From Pseudomonadota bacterium (GTDB taxonomy: Bacteria; Pseudomonadota; Gammaproteobacteria; Burkholderiales; Rhodocyclaceae), in contig CAUJIV010000055.1 of NCBI GenBank assembly GCA_963205435.1, forward strand, positions 1 through 55,965: a stretch of 55,965 nucleotides of DNA. Reading direction: 5' to 3'. Under the pieces are notes generated by a model. It searched no databases, was not told where the DNA came from, and saw only the letters and a program-made list of their open reading frames with translations. A program made the translations under genes and the position numbers. Shown here piece after piece: positions 42,723-51,570 of the stretch (the first letter of the stretch is position 1; every line of letters begins with the position of its first letter).

Positions 42723-45700
42723 ATGAAGTTCGACGCGGCGGCGCGCCTCGCCGCGCGACCGGCCATCTCCTATGACGAAGCGCTGCCAGTCTGCGCGAAG
42801 CGCGGCGAGATCGCCGCGGCCATTCGCGACAACCAGGTGGTGATCGTCTGCGGCGAGACCGGCTCGGGCAAGACCACGCAGTTGCCGAAGATCTGCCTCG
42901 AGCTCGGCCGCGGCGCGCGCGGGCTGATCGGCCACACCCAGCCGCGCCGCATCGCCGCCCGCGCCACCGCGGCGCGCATCGCCCAGGAGTTGAAGAGCGA
43001 GCTGGGCCGCGCCGTCGGCTACAAGATCCGCTTCAACGACCGCGTCGGCCCGGAAAGCTACATCAAGCTGATGACCGACGGCATCCTGCTCGCCGAGACG
43101 CAGGGCGATCCGCAACTGCGGCAATACGACACGCTGATCATCGACGAGGCGCACGAGCGCAGCCTCAACATCGACTTCCTGCTCGGCTACCTGAAGCAGC
43201 TGCTGCCGCGGCGCCCGGAATTGAAGCTGATCGTCACCTCGGCGACCCTCGACGCGGAACGCTTCAGCAGGCATTTCGACGGCGCCCCGGTGATCGAAGT
43301 CTCCGGCCGCCTCCATCCCATCGAAGTGCGCTGGCGCCCGCCGGCCGATGACATCGACCTGGCGGAGGCCATCCGCGATGCCGTCGATGAATGCCATCGC
43401 CACGGCCCCGGCGACGTGCTGGTGTTCCTGCCCGGCGAGCGCGAGATTCGCGAGGCGGCCGAAGCGCTGCGCAAGCACCATCCGCCCGGCATCGAATTGC
43501 TGCCGCTCTACGCGCGCCAGTCGGCCCAGGAACAGGGTCGCGTCTTCGCGCCCGCGAAGGGGCGCCGCGTCGTGCTGGCCACCAACGTCGCCGAGACCTC
43601 GCTCACCGTGCCGGGCATCCGCTACGTCGTCGATTCCGGCCTGGCGCGCATCAAGCGCTACTCGCACCGCAACAAGGTGGAGATGCTGCAGGTCGAGCCT
43701 GTCTCCCGCGCCGCCGCCAACCAGCGCGCCGGCCGCTGCGGGCGCGTCATGGACGGCGTCTGCATCCGCCTCTACGCCGAGGACGACTTCGCCAGGCGGC
43801 CCGCCCACACCGACCCGGAAATCCTGCGCGCCTCGCTGGCCGGCGTCATCCTGCGCATGAAATCGCTCAAGCTGGGCGAGGTGGAGGCATTCCCTTTCCT
43901 TGACCGCCCACAGCCGCGCATGGTGACGGACGGCTATCAACTGCTCGTCGAGCTGGGCGCGGTGGACGACGCGCGCGAGCTGACGCAGACCGGCCGCGAG
44001 CTGGCGAAGCTGCCGCTCGATCCGCGCATCGGCCGCATGATCCTCGCCGCGCGCGACGGTCACTGCCTGCGCGAGATGCTGGTCATCGCCGCCGCCCTCT
44101 CCGTGCAGGATCCGCGCGAGCGGCCGAGTGGGCAGGCCGGCCCAGGCGCCGGGCCGGCCCAAGCCTGGGCGAGCAGCGAACCGCGGGCGCAGCGAGCCGA
44201 AGTCACCTCCTTCCCCGGAAAGGGGGCAGGGGGAAAGGCTGTTGCTCCGGCCGACCAGGCGCACGCCCGCTGGCGCGGCAATGAGGGGCAGCAGCGCTCC
44301 GAGTTTCTCGCCTGGCTGAACCTGTGGCAGGCTTTCGACCCGATCTGGGCGCACGAGTCGCAACGCAAGCAGCGCGACTGGTGCCGCAAGAACTTCCTCG
44401 GCTATCCGCGCATGCGCGAGTGGCGCGAGGTGCACGCGCAGCTGCACGCCCTCTGCGGCGAGCATGGCTGGCTGAAGGAGCGCCTTCCTCCTGCTCCCCC
44501 TGCCAGCGAAGCGGGTGGCGGCAAGCCTCCCGCTCAGCTGCGCGGGCGCTCCGGCGGCGGTCGACCCGCCAGTGCGACGAGCGAGGAACCGGCCGGCTAC
44601 GAGCAGGTGCACAAGGCGCTGCTCGCCGGGCTGCTCGGCAACATCGGCCTGAAGAACGAGGAGGAAGGCCACTACCTCGGCGCGCGCGGCATCCGCTTCT
44701 GGCCGCATCCCGGCTCGGAGCTGGCGAAGAAGGCCGGCCGCTGGATCGTCGCCGCCGAGCTGGTCGAGACGACCCGCCTCTACGCCCGCTGCCTGGCGAA
44801 AATCGAGCCGGAATGGCTGGAAGAGGTCGGCGCCCACCTGGTGAGGAAGAGCGTCTACGACCCGCACTGGGAAAAGAAGGCCGGCCAGGCGCGCGCCTGG
44901 GAGCGCGCCACCTTGCACGGGCTGCCGCTCTACGCCCGGCGCCCGGTGGCCTACGGCCGCATCGATCCCGCGCTGTCGCGCGAGCTGCTGATCCGCGAAG
45001 GCCTGGTGCAGGGCGCGCTACCGGACGAGGTGGCGCGCCACGCCCGCTTCTTCCAGCACAACCGCAAGCTGGTGCGCGAGATCGGCGAGCTCGAGCACAA
45101 GACGCGCCGCCAGGACGTGCTGGTGGACGAGGAACTGATCTTCGCCTTCTACGACGCCAAGATCCCCGCCGATGTCACGGATGTCGCCGGCTTCGAGCGC
45201 TGGCGCAAGGAGGCCGAAAAGGCCGAGCCGAAGCGGCTCTTCCTCTCGCGCGAGCAGCTGATGCGCCACGACGCCGCCGGCGTCACCACGGCGCGCTTCC
45301 CGCCGCAGATGGAAATCCACGGCCGCAGCCACCCGCTTTCCTATCATTTCGAGCCGGGCGCCGAGGATGACGGCGTCACGCTCACCCTGCCAGTCGCGGC
45401 GTTGAATCAGGTGCCGGCCTTGCGCTGCGAGTGGCTGGTGCCCGGCCTGCTCGAGCAGAAGGCGGCGCAGTTCGTCAAGACCCTGCCGCAGAAGTACCGC
45501 CACCGCCTGCAGCCGCTCGACGACTTCGTCGCCGCCTTCGCCGAAGCATCGCATGCGGCCGACGAGCCCTTCCTGCGCGCGCTGACGCGCGCCGCCGAGG
45601 AAAAGATGCAGCTGAAACTGCCGCTCGACGCTTTCCGCCCCGAGAGCGTGGCGCCGCATCTGTTCATGAACTTCCGCGTCGTCGACGCGCACGGCCGCAT

Positions 45701-46667
45701 GCTCGGCCAGTCGCGCGACCTGGCCGCCTTGCGCAGCCGCTTCGCGCAGCAGATCGAGCAGAGCTTCGCCGGCGCCGAAGCGCTGGAAGCGGAGCGGGAA
45801 GGACAAGAGGGCACGCTGCAGGGGCTGGCGTCCTGGAGCTTCGGCGAGCTGCCGGAGATCATGGAGGTGACGGTCGGCGGTCGCAGCGTGATCGGTTTCC
45901 CGGCGCTGGTGGACGAGGGCGACACGGTGGCGCTGCGCGTGCAGGACACGCCGGAGAAGGCCCGCAGGGTGCATCGCAAGGGCCTGCGCCGGCTCTTCGC
46001 CCTCGAGTTGCGCGAACCGGTGAAGTTCGCCGGGAAATCCCTGCCGCGCGAGCTGGGCCTGCTCTACCTGGCCTGGGGCAGCGAGGCCGAACTGAAGGAG
46101 CAGGTCATCGAGGCGACGCTGGAGCGCGCCTGCATGATGGAGCCGCTGCCGACGGATGCCGCGAGCTTCGGCCGCCGCAAGGAGGAAGCGCGCGCGCGGA
46201 TCGGCCTGGTGGCGCAGGAGGTCACGCGCCTGGTCGCAACGGTCCTCGCCGAGCATGCGGCGCTGCAAAAGAAGCTGGCGACGATCCGGGCGCAGCCAGT
46301 CGTGGCGGAGGACATCCGCGCGCAGTGCGCGGAACTCCTGCCGAAGGGCTTCGTCGAGGCGACGCCGTGGCAGCGGCTGGCCCACATTCCGCGCTACCTC
46401 AAGGCCGCGCAGTTGCGCATCGACAAGCTGCGCGCCGACCCGGCGCGCGACGCCCGGCTGGCGCGGGAGTTCGCGGCGCTGCACACGCCCTGGCAGCGCG
46501 AGCGGCTGGCGCGGCTGCGCAGCGGGACGCCCGATCCCTGGCTGGAGGACTTCCGCTGGCTGCTCGAGGAGTTGCGCGTGGCGCTGTTCGCCCAGGAACT
46601 GAAGACGCCGCTGCCGGTGTCGACGAAGCGCCTGCAGAAGGCCTGGGACAGCCGGCCGCGGCACTGA
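42723..46667 (+). CDS. hrpA: ATP-dependent RNA helicase HrpA
   Basis: A 1314-residue DEAH-box helicase. Motifs: Walker A GETGSGKTTQLPK, TQPRRIAARATA, DEAH in IIDEAHERSLNIDFLLGYLK, the SAT motif VTSATLD, and QRAGRCGR. The HA2, OB-fold and long C-terminal HrpA region (DUF3418) follow, ending ELKTPLPVSTKRLQKAWDS. HrpA helps rescue stalled ribosomes and process mRNA. Compared with E. coli HrpA, two low-complexity stretches appear inserted (near 44125-44262 and 44485-44590), rich in Gly, Pro and Ala. The ATG at 42723 has no clear ribosome site; a TTG at 42684 is an alternative. Confidence 0.95.
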   Translation: MKFDAAARLAARPAISYDEALPVCAKRGEIAAAIRDNQVVIVCGETGSGKTTQLPKICLELGRGARGLIGHTQPRRIAARATAARIAQELKSELGRAVGYKIRFNDRVGPESYIKLMTDGILLAETQGDPQLRQYDTLIIDEAHERSLNIDFLLGYLKQLLPRRPELKLIVTSATLDAERFSRHFDGAPVIEVSGRLHPIEVRWRPPADDIDLAEAIRDAVDECHRHGPGDVLVFLPGEREIREAAEALRKHHPPGIELLPLYARQSAQEQGRVFAPAKGRRVVLATNVAETSLTVPGIRYVVDSGLARIKRYSHRNKVEMLQVEPVSRAAANQRAGRCGRVMDGVCIRLYAEDDFARRPAHTDPEILRASLAGVILRMKSLKLGEVEAFPFLDRPQPRMVTDGYQLLVELGAVDDARELTQTGRELAKLPLDPRIGRMILAARDGHCLREMLVIAAALSVQDPRERPSGQAGPGAGPAQAWASSEPRAQRAEVTSFPGKGAGGKAVAPADQAHARWRGNEGQQRSEFLAWLNLWQAFDPIWAHESQRKQRDWCRKNFLGYPRMREWREVHAQLHALCGEHGWLKERLPPAPPASEAGGGKPPAQLRGRSGGGRPASATSEEPAGYEQVHKALLAGLLGNIGLKNEEEGHYLGARGIRFWPHPGSELAKKAGRWIVAAELVETTRLYARCLAKIEPEWLEEVGAHLVRKSVYDPHWEKKAGQARAWERATLHGLPLYARRPVAYGRIDPALSRELLIREGLVQGALPDEVARHARFFQHNRKLVREIGELEHKTRRQDVLVDEELIFAFYDAKIPADVTDVAGFERWRKEAEKAEPKRLFLSREQLMRHDAAGVTTARFPPQMEIHGRSHPLSYHFEPGAEDDGVTLTLPVAALNQVPALRCEWLVPGLLEQKAAQFVKTLPQKYRHRLQPLDDFVAAFAEASHAADEPFLRALTRAAEEKMQLKLPLDAFRPESVAPHLFMNFRVVDAHGRMLGQSRDLAALRSRFAQQIEQSFAGAEALEAEREGQEGTLQGLASWSFGELPEIMEVTVGGRSVIGFPALVDEGDTVALRVQDTPEKARRVHRKGLRRLFALELREPVKFAGKSLPRELGLLYLAWGSEAELKEQVIEATLERACMMEPLPTDAASFGRRKEEARARIGLVAQEVTRLVATVLAEHAALQKKLATIRAQPVVAEDIRAQCAELLPKGFVEATPWQRLAHIPRYLKAAQLRIDKLRADPARDARLAREFAALHTPWQRERLARLRSGTPDPWLEDFRWLLEELRVALFAQELKTPLPVSTKRLQKAWDSRPRH

Positions 46668-46682
46668 GGGCGACACGCGTCG

Positions 46683-46710
46683 TTGCCGGGCCGCGTCACG
46701 GGCTTACAAT
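46683..46710 (+). promoter_or_regulatory. Promoter of the EI24-family gene
   Basis: TTGCCG (46683-46688) and TACAAT (46705-46710) are spaced by 16 bases. The ATG at 46720 is only 10 bases after the -10, so the transcript would have almost no leader. Confidence 0.5.
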
Positions 46711-46719
46711 GCTTCGCTC

Positions 46720-47460
46720 ATGAACGACGTCGTCAAGGCCTACGCCCGCGCGCTGAAGAGCCTGTTCTCGCCGGGCATCCTCTGGCACCTGCTGTGGCCG
46801 ACCCTGCTGGCCATCGCCGCCTGGTCCTTCGCCGCCTGGCTCTCCTGGGACTGGGTCGGCGCGCGTGTCGAGCGCCTGTTCCACGAGGTCGCCTGGCTCA
46901 ACTGGGTGCTGCAGCGCTGGGAAGCTTCCGCGCTGGCCGGCGCGATCTTCGTCAAGGTGGTGCTCGGGCTGCTGTTGATCCCGCTGATCTATGGCACGGC
47001 GCTGTTCCTCGTCGCCGTCTTCGCCCTGCCGCTGATGCTCGAGCGGGTGGCGCAGAGCGACTACCCGGCGCTCGAGCGCCGCCGGGGCGGAACCCTGCTC
47101 GGCGGCATCGCCAATGCACTGCTGGCGCTTGCCGTCTTCCTCGGCGGCTGGCTGCTCACCCTGCCGCTGTGGCTGATTCCGGGCATGGCGGTCGTCCTGC
47201 CGGTGCTGCTGGCCGGCTACCTCAATTTCCGCGGCTACAGCTATGACGCGCTGTCGCTACATGCCGGCGCCGAGGAGTTGCGCGCCGTGCTGGCGGAGGA
47301 GCGCGGCAAGCTGTATCTCGCCGGCATCCTTGCCGGGCTGCTGGCCTTCGTGCCGCTGCTCAACTTTTTCGTACCCGCCTATGCCGGGCTGGCCTTCATC
47401 CACTACTGCCTCGAGGCGCTGCGCCGTCGGCGCGAAGCGGCATGGGTATCGGCGCGCTGA
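46720..47460 (+). CDS. EI24/CysZ-like membrane protein
   Basis: A 246-residue integral membrane protein with six hydrophobic segments and the EI24-domain pattern: KSLFSPGILWHLLWPTLLA near the N-terminus, then amphipathic loops and the late FVPLLNFFVPAYAGLAFIHY. CysZ, the best-known relative, imports sulfate; no sulfur-assimilation gene lies nearby, so transport of sulfate is only a possibility. It overlaps the next gene by 19 bases. Confidence 0.85.
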   Translation: MNDVVKAYARALKSLFSPGILWHLLWPTLLAIAAWSFAAWLSWDWVGARVERLFHEVAWLNWVLQRWEASALAGAIFVKVVLGLLLIPLIYGTALFLVAVFALPLMLERVAQSDYPALERRRGGTLLGGIANALLALAVFLGGWLLTLPLWLIPGMAVVLPVLLAGYLNFRGYSYDALSLHAGAEELRAVLAEERGKLYLAGILAGLLAFVPLLNFFVPAYAGLAFIHYCLEALRRRREAAWVSAR

Positions 47461-48197
47461 TCATCGGCGACGAAATCCTCTCCGGCAAGCGGCCGGACCG
47501 GCATTTCGCCAAGGTCATCGAGTTGCTCAAGACGCGCGGCATGGCGCTCGACTGGGCCGAGTATCTCGGCGACGACCGCGCCCGCCTGACCGCCGTGCTC
47601 GCCGCGACCTTTGCCGCCGGCGACATCGTCTTCAGCTTTGGCGGCATCGGCGCGACGCCGGACGACCACACGCGGCAGGCCGCCGCCGCGGCGCTCGGCG
47701 CCGGCCTCGTCCTGCATGCCGATGCCGAGCGCGAGATCCGTGCGCGCTTCGGCGAGGAGACCACGCCGCAGCGCCTGCTGCTGGGCGAGTTCCCGGCCGG
47801 CAGCGCCATCATTCCCAACCCCTACAATCGCATCCCCGGCTTCGCCATTCGCCGGCATTACTTCTTCCCCGGCTTTCCGGTGATGGCCTGGCCGATGCTC
47901 GAGTGGGTGCTGGACACGCAATTGCGCGAACTGCAGCATGCCGAGCGGCGCGCCGAAGCCTCGATCGTCGTCTATGAAGTGCCCGAGTCGGCCCTGCTCG
48001 AGCTGATGGAGCGCATCACCCGGGCCTATTCGCGCGCCGCGCTGTTCAGCCTGCCCTCTTTCGGCGGCGAGGGCGTACGCCGGCATATCGAGCTCGGCAT
48101 GCGCGGCGAGCCCGAATCGGTGCAAGCGGCGATGGACGAAATTCGCGCCGAAGTCACGGCGCGCGGCTACGAGTGGATCGAGCGGGCAGCTGCCTGA
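47442..48197 (+). CDS. Molybdopterin-binding (MoCF/CinA N-terminal) domain protein
   Basis: A 251-residue protein starting GIGALIIGDEILSGKRPDRHF, the hallmark of the CinA N-terminal/MoCF domain, with FSFGGIGATPDDHTR further on. It lacks the CinA C-terminal nicotinamide-nucleotide amidase domain. Related stand-alone proteins are hydrolases of nucleotide-sugar-like cofactors (ADP-ribose or FAD pyrophosphatases) or of unknown role. The start lies inside the EI24 gene, so expression is probably coupled. Confidence 0.87.
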   Translation: MGIGALIIGDEILSGKRPDRHFAKVIELLKTRGMALDWAEYLGDDRARLTAVLAATFAAGDIVFSFGGIGATPDDHTRQAAAAALGAGLVLHADAEREIRARFGEETTPQRLLLGEFPAGSAIIPNPYNRIPGFAIRRHYFFPGFPVMAWPMLEWVLDTQLRELQHAERRAEASIVVYEVPESALLELMERITRAYSRAALFSLPSFGGEGVRRHIELGMRGEPESVQAAMDEIRAEVTARGYEWIERAAA

Positions 48198-48339
48198 AAG
48201 GGGCGGCGGGAAGCCAGCTCGCCAGCGCTGCTGGCTGTGGAAAGTGGCGATACGAGAGCGGCGGAGCGCGGTTGAGCAGCCCTTGCATGGCCGAGCGGGC
48301 GGCCCCGCCCTGCTTTTTGCATGCAGGTCCGACAGGAAT

Positions 48340-48366
48340 AAAAAAACCCCGGCCGAAGCCGGGGTT
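48340..48366 (-). terminator. Rho-independent terminator of the phasin gene
   Basis: On the minus strand AACCCCGGC-TTCG-GCCGGGGTT forms a 9-bp stem with a UUCG tetraloop (48345-48366), followed by a T run (48340-48346 complement). It lies 51 bases after the phasin stop. Read on the plus strand there is no T run, so it does not end the CinA-domain transcript. Confidence 0.93.
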
Positions 48367-48416
48367 GAAATCGCTCCGCTTTGCGCGGGGCGGGAGGAGA
48401 CGATCGGTCGCGCAGC

Positions 48417-48971
48417 TCAGGCGGCCTTCTTGGCCTTGGCCGTGGCGCCAACTGCCTTGACGGTGGCGTTGGTGGCGGCGGCCACGTTGGCCTCGGCGAT
48501 CTCGGCAACCTGGCGGGCGGCCTTGCTCATGGTGTCGTAGGCCGAATTGGCGGCAGCAATGGCGGACTTGACCGCGGCGACCGCGACATCGGAGCCGGCC
48601 GGGGCCGATTTGGCGGCCTTGTCCAGCGTCGAAGCGACGTTCTTGTTCATTTCGGCGAACTGCGCCTCGACCAGCTTGGAGAACTCTTCCTGGGTCTGGG
48701 CGGAAATCTCATACACGCTGCGCGAATAGGCAACGGCTTTTTCCATGGTCGGCTGGGCCAGGGTGGCTTGCAGGGAAATGGCTTCCTGCAGGTCCTTGGC
48801 GCCGAACAGGGCCTTGGTATTGTTCATGCCCTCTTCGAGCACTTCACGGGCGGCGTTCAGGTTCAGTGCGGCAAGTCGCTCGGCGCTGGCAAACGCGGTA
48901 TTGGCAAGGGTCAGCAAGGTTTCGATATTGGCCTTGTTGGCGCTGGCCAGTTGTTCCGGGGTGGCAAACAT
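48417..48971 (-). CDS. phaP: Phasin family protein (PHA granule-associated)
   Basis: A 184-residue, mostly helical, Ala-rich amphipathic protein. The opening FATPEQLASANKANIETLLTL and the middle EISAQTQEEFSKLVEAQ are typical of betaproteobacterial phasins, which coat polyhydroxybutyrate granules and control their size. The Lys/Ala-rich C-terminus (AVGATAKAKKAA) is basic. The start ATG at 48971 follows TTAAGGAG. The promoter, two palindromes and the terminator all mark it as a highly expressed, tightly regulated single gene. Confidence 0.93.
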   Translation of the reverse strand: MFATPEQLASANKANIETLLTLANTAFASAERLAALNLNAAREVLEEGMNNTKALFGAKDLQEAISLQATLAQPTMEKAVAYSRSVYEISAQTQEEFSKLVEAQFAEMNKNVASTLDKAAKSAPAGSDVAVAAVKSAIAAANSAYDTMSKAARQVAEIAEANVAAATNATVKAVGATAKAKKAA

Positions 48972-49034
48972 GATGTTCTCCTTAAGGTATTCGATGGATG
49001 AAATTACAATCTGTTTCGCTCGGCTCTTCTGCGT

Positions 49035-49049
49035 TGCTGCATTGCAGCA
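49035..49049. promoter_or_regulatory. PhaR-like operator, downstream copy
   Basis: TGCTGCA-T-TGCAGCA is a perfect palindrome lying just after the phasin -10, over the expected transcription start. Its half-site is identical to the one at 8648-8665. Confidence 0.65.
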
Positions 49050-49056
49050 TGGAATC

Positions 49057-49084
49057 ATTATAAGGATTGAGAAGTTAAAGTCAA
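49057..49084 (-). promoter_or_regulatory. Strong sigma-70 promoter of the phasin gene
   Basis: On the minus strand TTGACT (49079-49084) and a perfect TATAAT (49057-49062) are 16 bases apart. The mRNA leader would be about 80 bases. This is the best promoter in the window. Confidence 0.85.
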
Positions 49085-49085
49085 G

Positions 49086-49114
49086 CATTATTTTGTGCAA
49101 TGCACAAAATAATG
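49086..49114. promoter_or_regulatory. PhaR-like operator, upstream copy (29-base palindrome)
   Basis: CATTATTTTGTGCA (49086-49099) and TGCACAAAATAATG (49101-49114) are exact reverse complements around one base. The site abuts the phasin -35 box on its upstream side. Its centre (TGCA-A-TGCA) has the same layout as the downstream copy (TGCA-T-TGCA). Confidence 0.65.
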
Positions 49115-49211
49115 TAAATCATAATTATATTAAAATAAACAAGATGATGCATGTTAGTGTGTGCTTATTATTCGTTTGTTATTTGAACTATTTGTGGCAT
49201 TGCACCTTAAG

Positions 49212-50105
49212 ATGGGCGAATCGATGACCTCCAAACCTGCCATCCAGCCGGCGTTTCTGACGCTGACGCCCGGCCTGTTCGTGCTCCTCTGGAGCACCGG
49301 CTTCATCGGTGCCAAGCTCGGCCTGCCCTATGTCGAACCGCTGACCTTCCTGCTGATCCGCTTCGCTTTCGTGATCAGCCTCCTCCTCGCGCTTGCTTTC
49401 GCCTTGCGCAGGCCCTGGCCGCATGTGCCGCTGCATTGGCTTCACATCGGCGTTGCCGGTGCCTTGCTGCATGGCGGCTATCTCTCCGGGGTGTTCCTGT
49501 CGATCCATGCCGGCATGCCGGCCGGGGTGGTGGCGCTGATCGTCGGCATCCAGCCGCTGCTGACCGCCTTCCTCAGCGCGTCGATGGTGGGCGAGCGGGT
49601 CAGCTCGCGCCAATGGGCCGGGCTGGTGCTCGGTTTCGGCGGCGTCGCCCTGGTGGTGGGAAACAAGCTGGGCATCGATGGCATCAGCGGCGCCGGCCTC
49701 GCCTTTTCCGTCCTCGCCCTGTTCAGCATCACGCTGGGGACGCTCTACCAGAAGCGCTTCTGCGCGGAACTGGACCTGTGGAGCGGCTCGGTGATCCAGT
49801 TCGCCGCCGCCGCGCTGGTCCTGCTGCCCTTCGCCCTGGCCTTCGAGACGCGGCGCGTGACGTGGAGCGGGGAATTCGTCTTCGCACTCGCCTGGCTGGT
49901 CCTCGTGCTGTCGCTCGGCGCCATCTCGCTGCTGCACCTGCTGATTCGGCGCGGCGCGGCAACGCGCGTCTCGGCCCTGTTCTATCTGACGCCGCCGACG
50001 ACCGCGGTCATGGCCTGGCTGGCGTTCGGCGAGCAGTTGGGCTGGATGGCCTATGCCGGCATGGCGGTGGCGGCGGTCGGCGTGGCGATCGCCGTGAGGA
50101 AATGA
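49212..50105 (+). CDS. EamA-family (DMT superfamily) permease
   Basis: A 297-residue inner-membrane protein with ten predicted helices in two EamA repeats. Typical pieces are LLWSTGFIGAKLGLPYVEPL, GIQPLLTAFLSASMVGERVS and YLTPPTTAVMAWLAFGEQL. The family exports amino acids or metabolites; the substrate is unknown. The start is uncertain: ATG at 49212 or 49224, both without a clear ribosome site. It is divergent from the phasin gene across an AT-rich 240-base region. Confidence 0.88.
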   Translation: MGESMTSKPAIQPAFLTLTPGLFVLLWSTGFIGAKLGLPYVEPLTFLLIRFAFVISLLLALAFALRRPWPHVPLHWLHIGVAGALLHGGYLSGVFLSIHAGMPAGVVALIVGIQPLLTAFLSASMVGERVSSRQWAGLVLGFGGVALVVGNKLGIDGISGAGLAFSVLALFSITLGTLYQKRFCAELDLWSGSVIQFAAAALVLLPFALAFETRRVTWSGEFVFALAWLVLVLSLGAISLLHLLIRRGAATRVSALFYLTPPTTAVMAWLAFGEQLGWMAYAGMAVAAVGVAIAVRK

Positions 50106-50111
50106 GCCCCG

Positions 50112-50127
50112 CCCTGGCGCGCCAGGG
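50112..50127. repeat. 16-base palindrome between convergent genes
   Basis: CCCTGGCGCGCCAGGG is perfectly self-complementary and lies 7 bases after the EamA stop. A second short stem (GCCAG/CTGGC) follows at about 50141-50158. No T run is present. It may protect or end the converging transcripts. Confidence 0.5.
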
Positions 50128-50173
50128 AAGAGGAGGCGGGCGCCAGCCCTGACGCTGGCTGAGCCACCAGGTA

Positions 50174-50950
50174 CTAGCGATTCTTGAACTGTGGCGGTCG
50201 CTTGTCGAGGAAGGCCGCCATGCCTTCCTGCTTGTCGGCGAGGGCGAAGGCGGCGTGGAAGGTGCGCCGCTCGAACAGCAGACCCTCCGCCAGCCCGCTC
50301 TCGTAGGCGCGGTTCACGCACTCCTTGACCATCATGATCACCGGCAGGGAGAAGCCGGCGATGGTCGTCGCGGCGGCCAGCGCCTCTTCCAGCAGCTTCT
50401 CGGCGGGCACCACCCGCGAGACCAGCCCGGCGCGCTCGGCCTCGGCCGCGTCCATCATGCGGGCGGTGAGGCAGAGATCCATGGCCTTGGCCTTGCCGAC
50501 GGCGCGCGGCAGGCGCTGGGTGCCGCCGGCGCCGGGGAGGATGCCCAGCTTGATCTCCGGCTGGCCGAATTTGGCGGTGTCGGCGGCGATGATGATGTCG
50601 CAGGCCATCGCCAGCTCGCAGCCGCCGCCGAGGGCGAACCCGGCCACGGCGGCGATGACCGGCTTGCGGCAGGCCTTGACGCGCTCCCAGTTGCGCGTGA
50701 TGTAGTCCGGCTTGTAGACGTCCATGTAGTCCCAGCCGCTCATGGCGACGATGTCGGCGCCGGCGGCGAAGGCCTTCTCCGAGCCGGTGATGACGATGGC
50801 GCCGATCGCCTCGTCGGCCTCGAAGCGGCCGAGGGCGTCGCCCAGCTCGTCGATCAGGGCGTCGTTCAGCGCGTTGAGCGCCTTGGGGCGGTTGAGCGTG
50901 ACGAGGCCGACCTTGCCGCGGGTCTCGACGAGGATGTTTTCATGGGCCAT
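50174..50950 (-). CDS. Enoyl-CoA hydratase/isomerase family protein
   Basis: A 258-residue crotonase-fold enzyme adding water to trans-2-enoyl-CoA in beta-oxidation. Motifs: [18 protein letters not shown]; the oxyanion-hole segments [13 protein letters not shown] and [19 protein letters not shown]; catalytic Glu residues in GGGCELAM and [20 protein letters not shown]. This is the bacterial short-chain (PaaF/Ech-like) pattern. It starts 3 bases after the lptA stop, an unusual position for a fatty-acid gene, and is the last gene of the kdsD-lptC-lptA transcript. Confidence 0.93.
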   Translation of the reverse strand: MAHENILVETRGKVGLVTLNRPKALNALNDALIDELGDALGRFEADEAIGAIVITGSEKAFAAGADIVAMSGWDYMDVYKPDYITRNWERVKACRKPVIAAVAGFALGGGCELAMACDIIIAADTAKFGQPEIKLGILPGAGGTQRLPRAVGKAKAMDLCLTARMMDAAEAERAGLVSRVVPAEKLLEEALAAATTIAGFSLPVIMMVKECVNRAYESGLAEGLLFERRTFHAAFALADKQEGMAAFLDKRPPQFKNR

Positions 50951-50953
50951 GGG

Positions 50954-51556
50954 CTACTCCTGACGTGGGTTGGCGAGGGCGGGCGCGAGTTGCAGTCCGG
51001 CTGGCGCACCGCCGGTTTCAGCCTGCGGCTGCGGACGGTTCTTCGGCTGGATCACGGCGCGCACGCGGCTGTCGCGGCCGGGAGCGACGCTGCCGGCCGG
51101 GCCGCTGGTCACCGAATACTGCTCCTTGATGCCGTCGAAGACGATGTACTGGCCGCGCACTTCGTCCTCGCCGCTCTTCACCCAGGCGCGGTTGAAGAAG
51201 CGCGTGGTGTCCGACTTGGCGTCGTGCTCGATGCGCTCACCCTCGCCCTCGACGTACTCGTCCTTGCCGTCGCGCTTGACGCGGAAGCGCGCCAGCTTGC
51301 CCGGCGCGGCGGTGCACACCCCGTTCTGGAAGCCCTCGGCGTCCTGCCTGACCACCAGCTTGTCGCAGCGGATCACCAGGGTGCCCTGGACCAGGGTGAC
51401 ATTGCCGTCGTAGACATGCACCTTGTTGATGTCGTCGACGGTGGCGCGGTCCGCCTCGAGATTCACCGGCTTGTCGCGGTCGGCCTTTTCGGCCAGGACG
51501 GGCGGCGCGGCGGCGAGCAGGGCAAGGCAAAACAGCAGGCGGCGGGCGGGCGGCAT
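50954..51556 (-). CDS. lptA: Lipopolysaccharide export protein LptA
   Basis: A 200-residue periplasmic protein with a signal peptide (LLFCLALLAAAPPVLA). The OstA/LptA beta-jellyroll motifs are present: PVNLEADRATVDD, VHVYDGNVTLVQGTLVIRCDKLVV and VEGEGERIEHDAKSDTTRF. It bridges the inner and outer membrane for LPS transport. The C-terminal part is proline/glutamine-rich. It starts 14 bases after the lptC stop. lptB, usually next, is absent here. Confidence 0.92.
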   Translation of the reverse strand: MPPARRLLFCLALLAAAPPVLAEKADRDKPVNLEADRATVDDINKVHVYDGNVTLVQGTLVIRCDKLVVRQDAEGFQNGVCTAAPGKLARFRVKRDGKDEYVEGEGERIEHDAKSDTTRFFNRAWVKSGEDEVRGQYIVFDGIKEQYSVTSGPAGSVAPGRDSRVRAVIQPKNRPQPQAETGGAPAGLQLAPALANPRQE

Positions 51557-51570
51557 GGCGGTCGGCAGGG

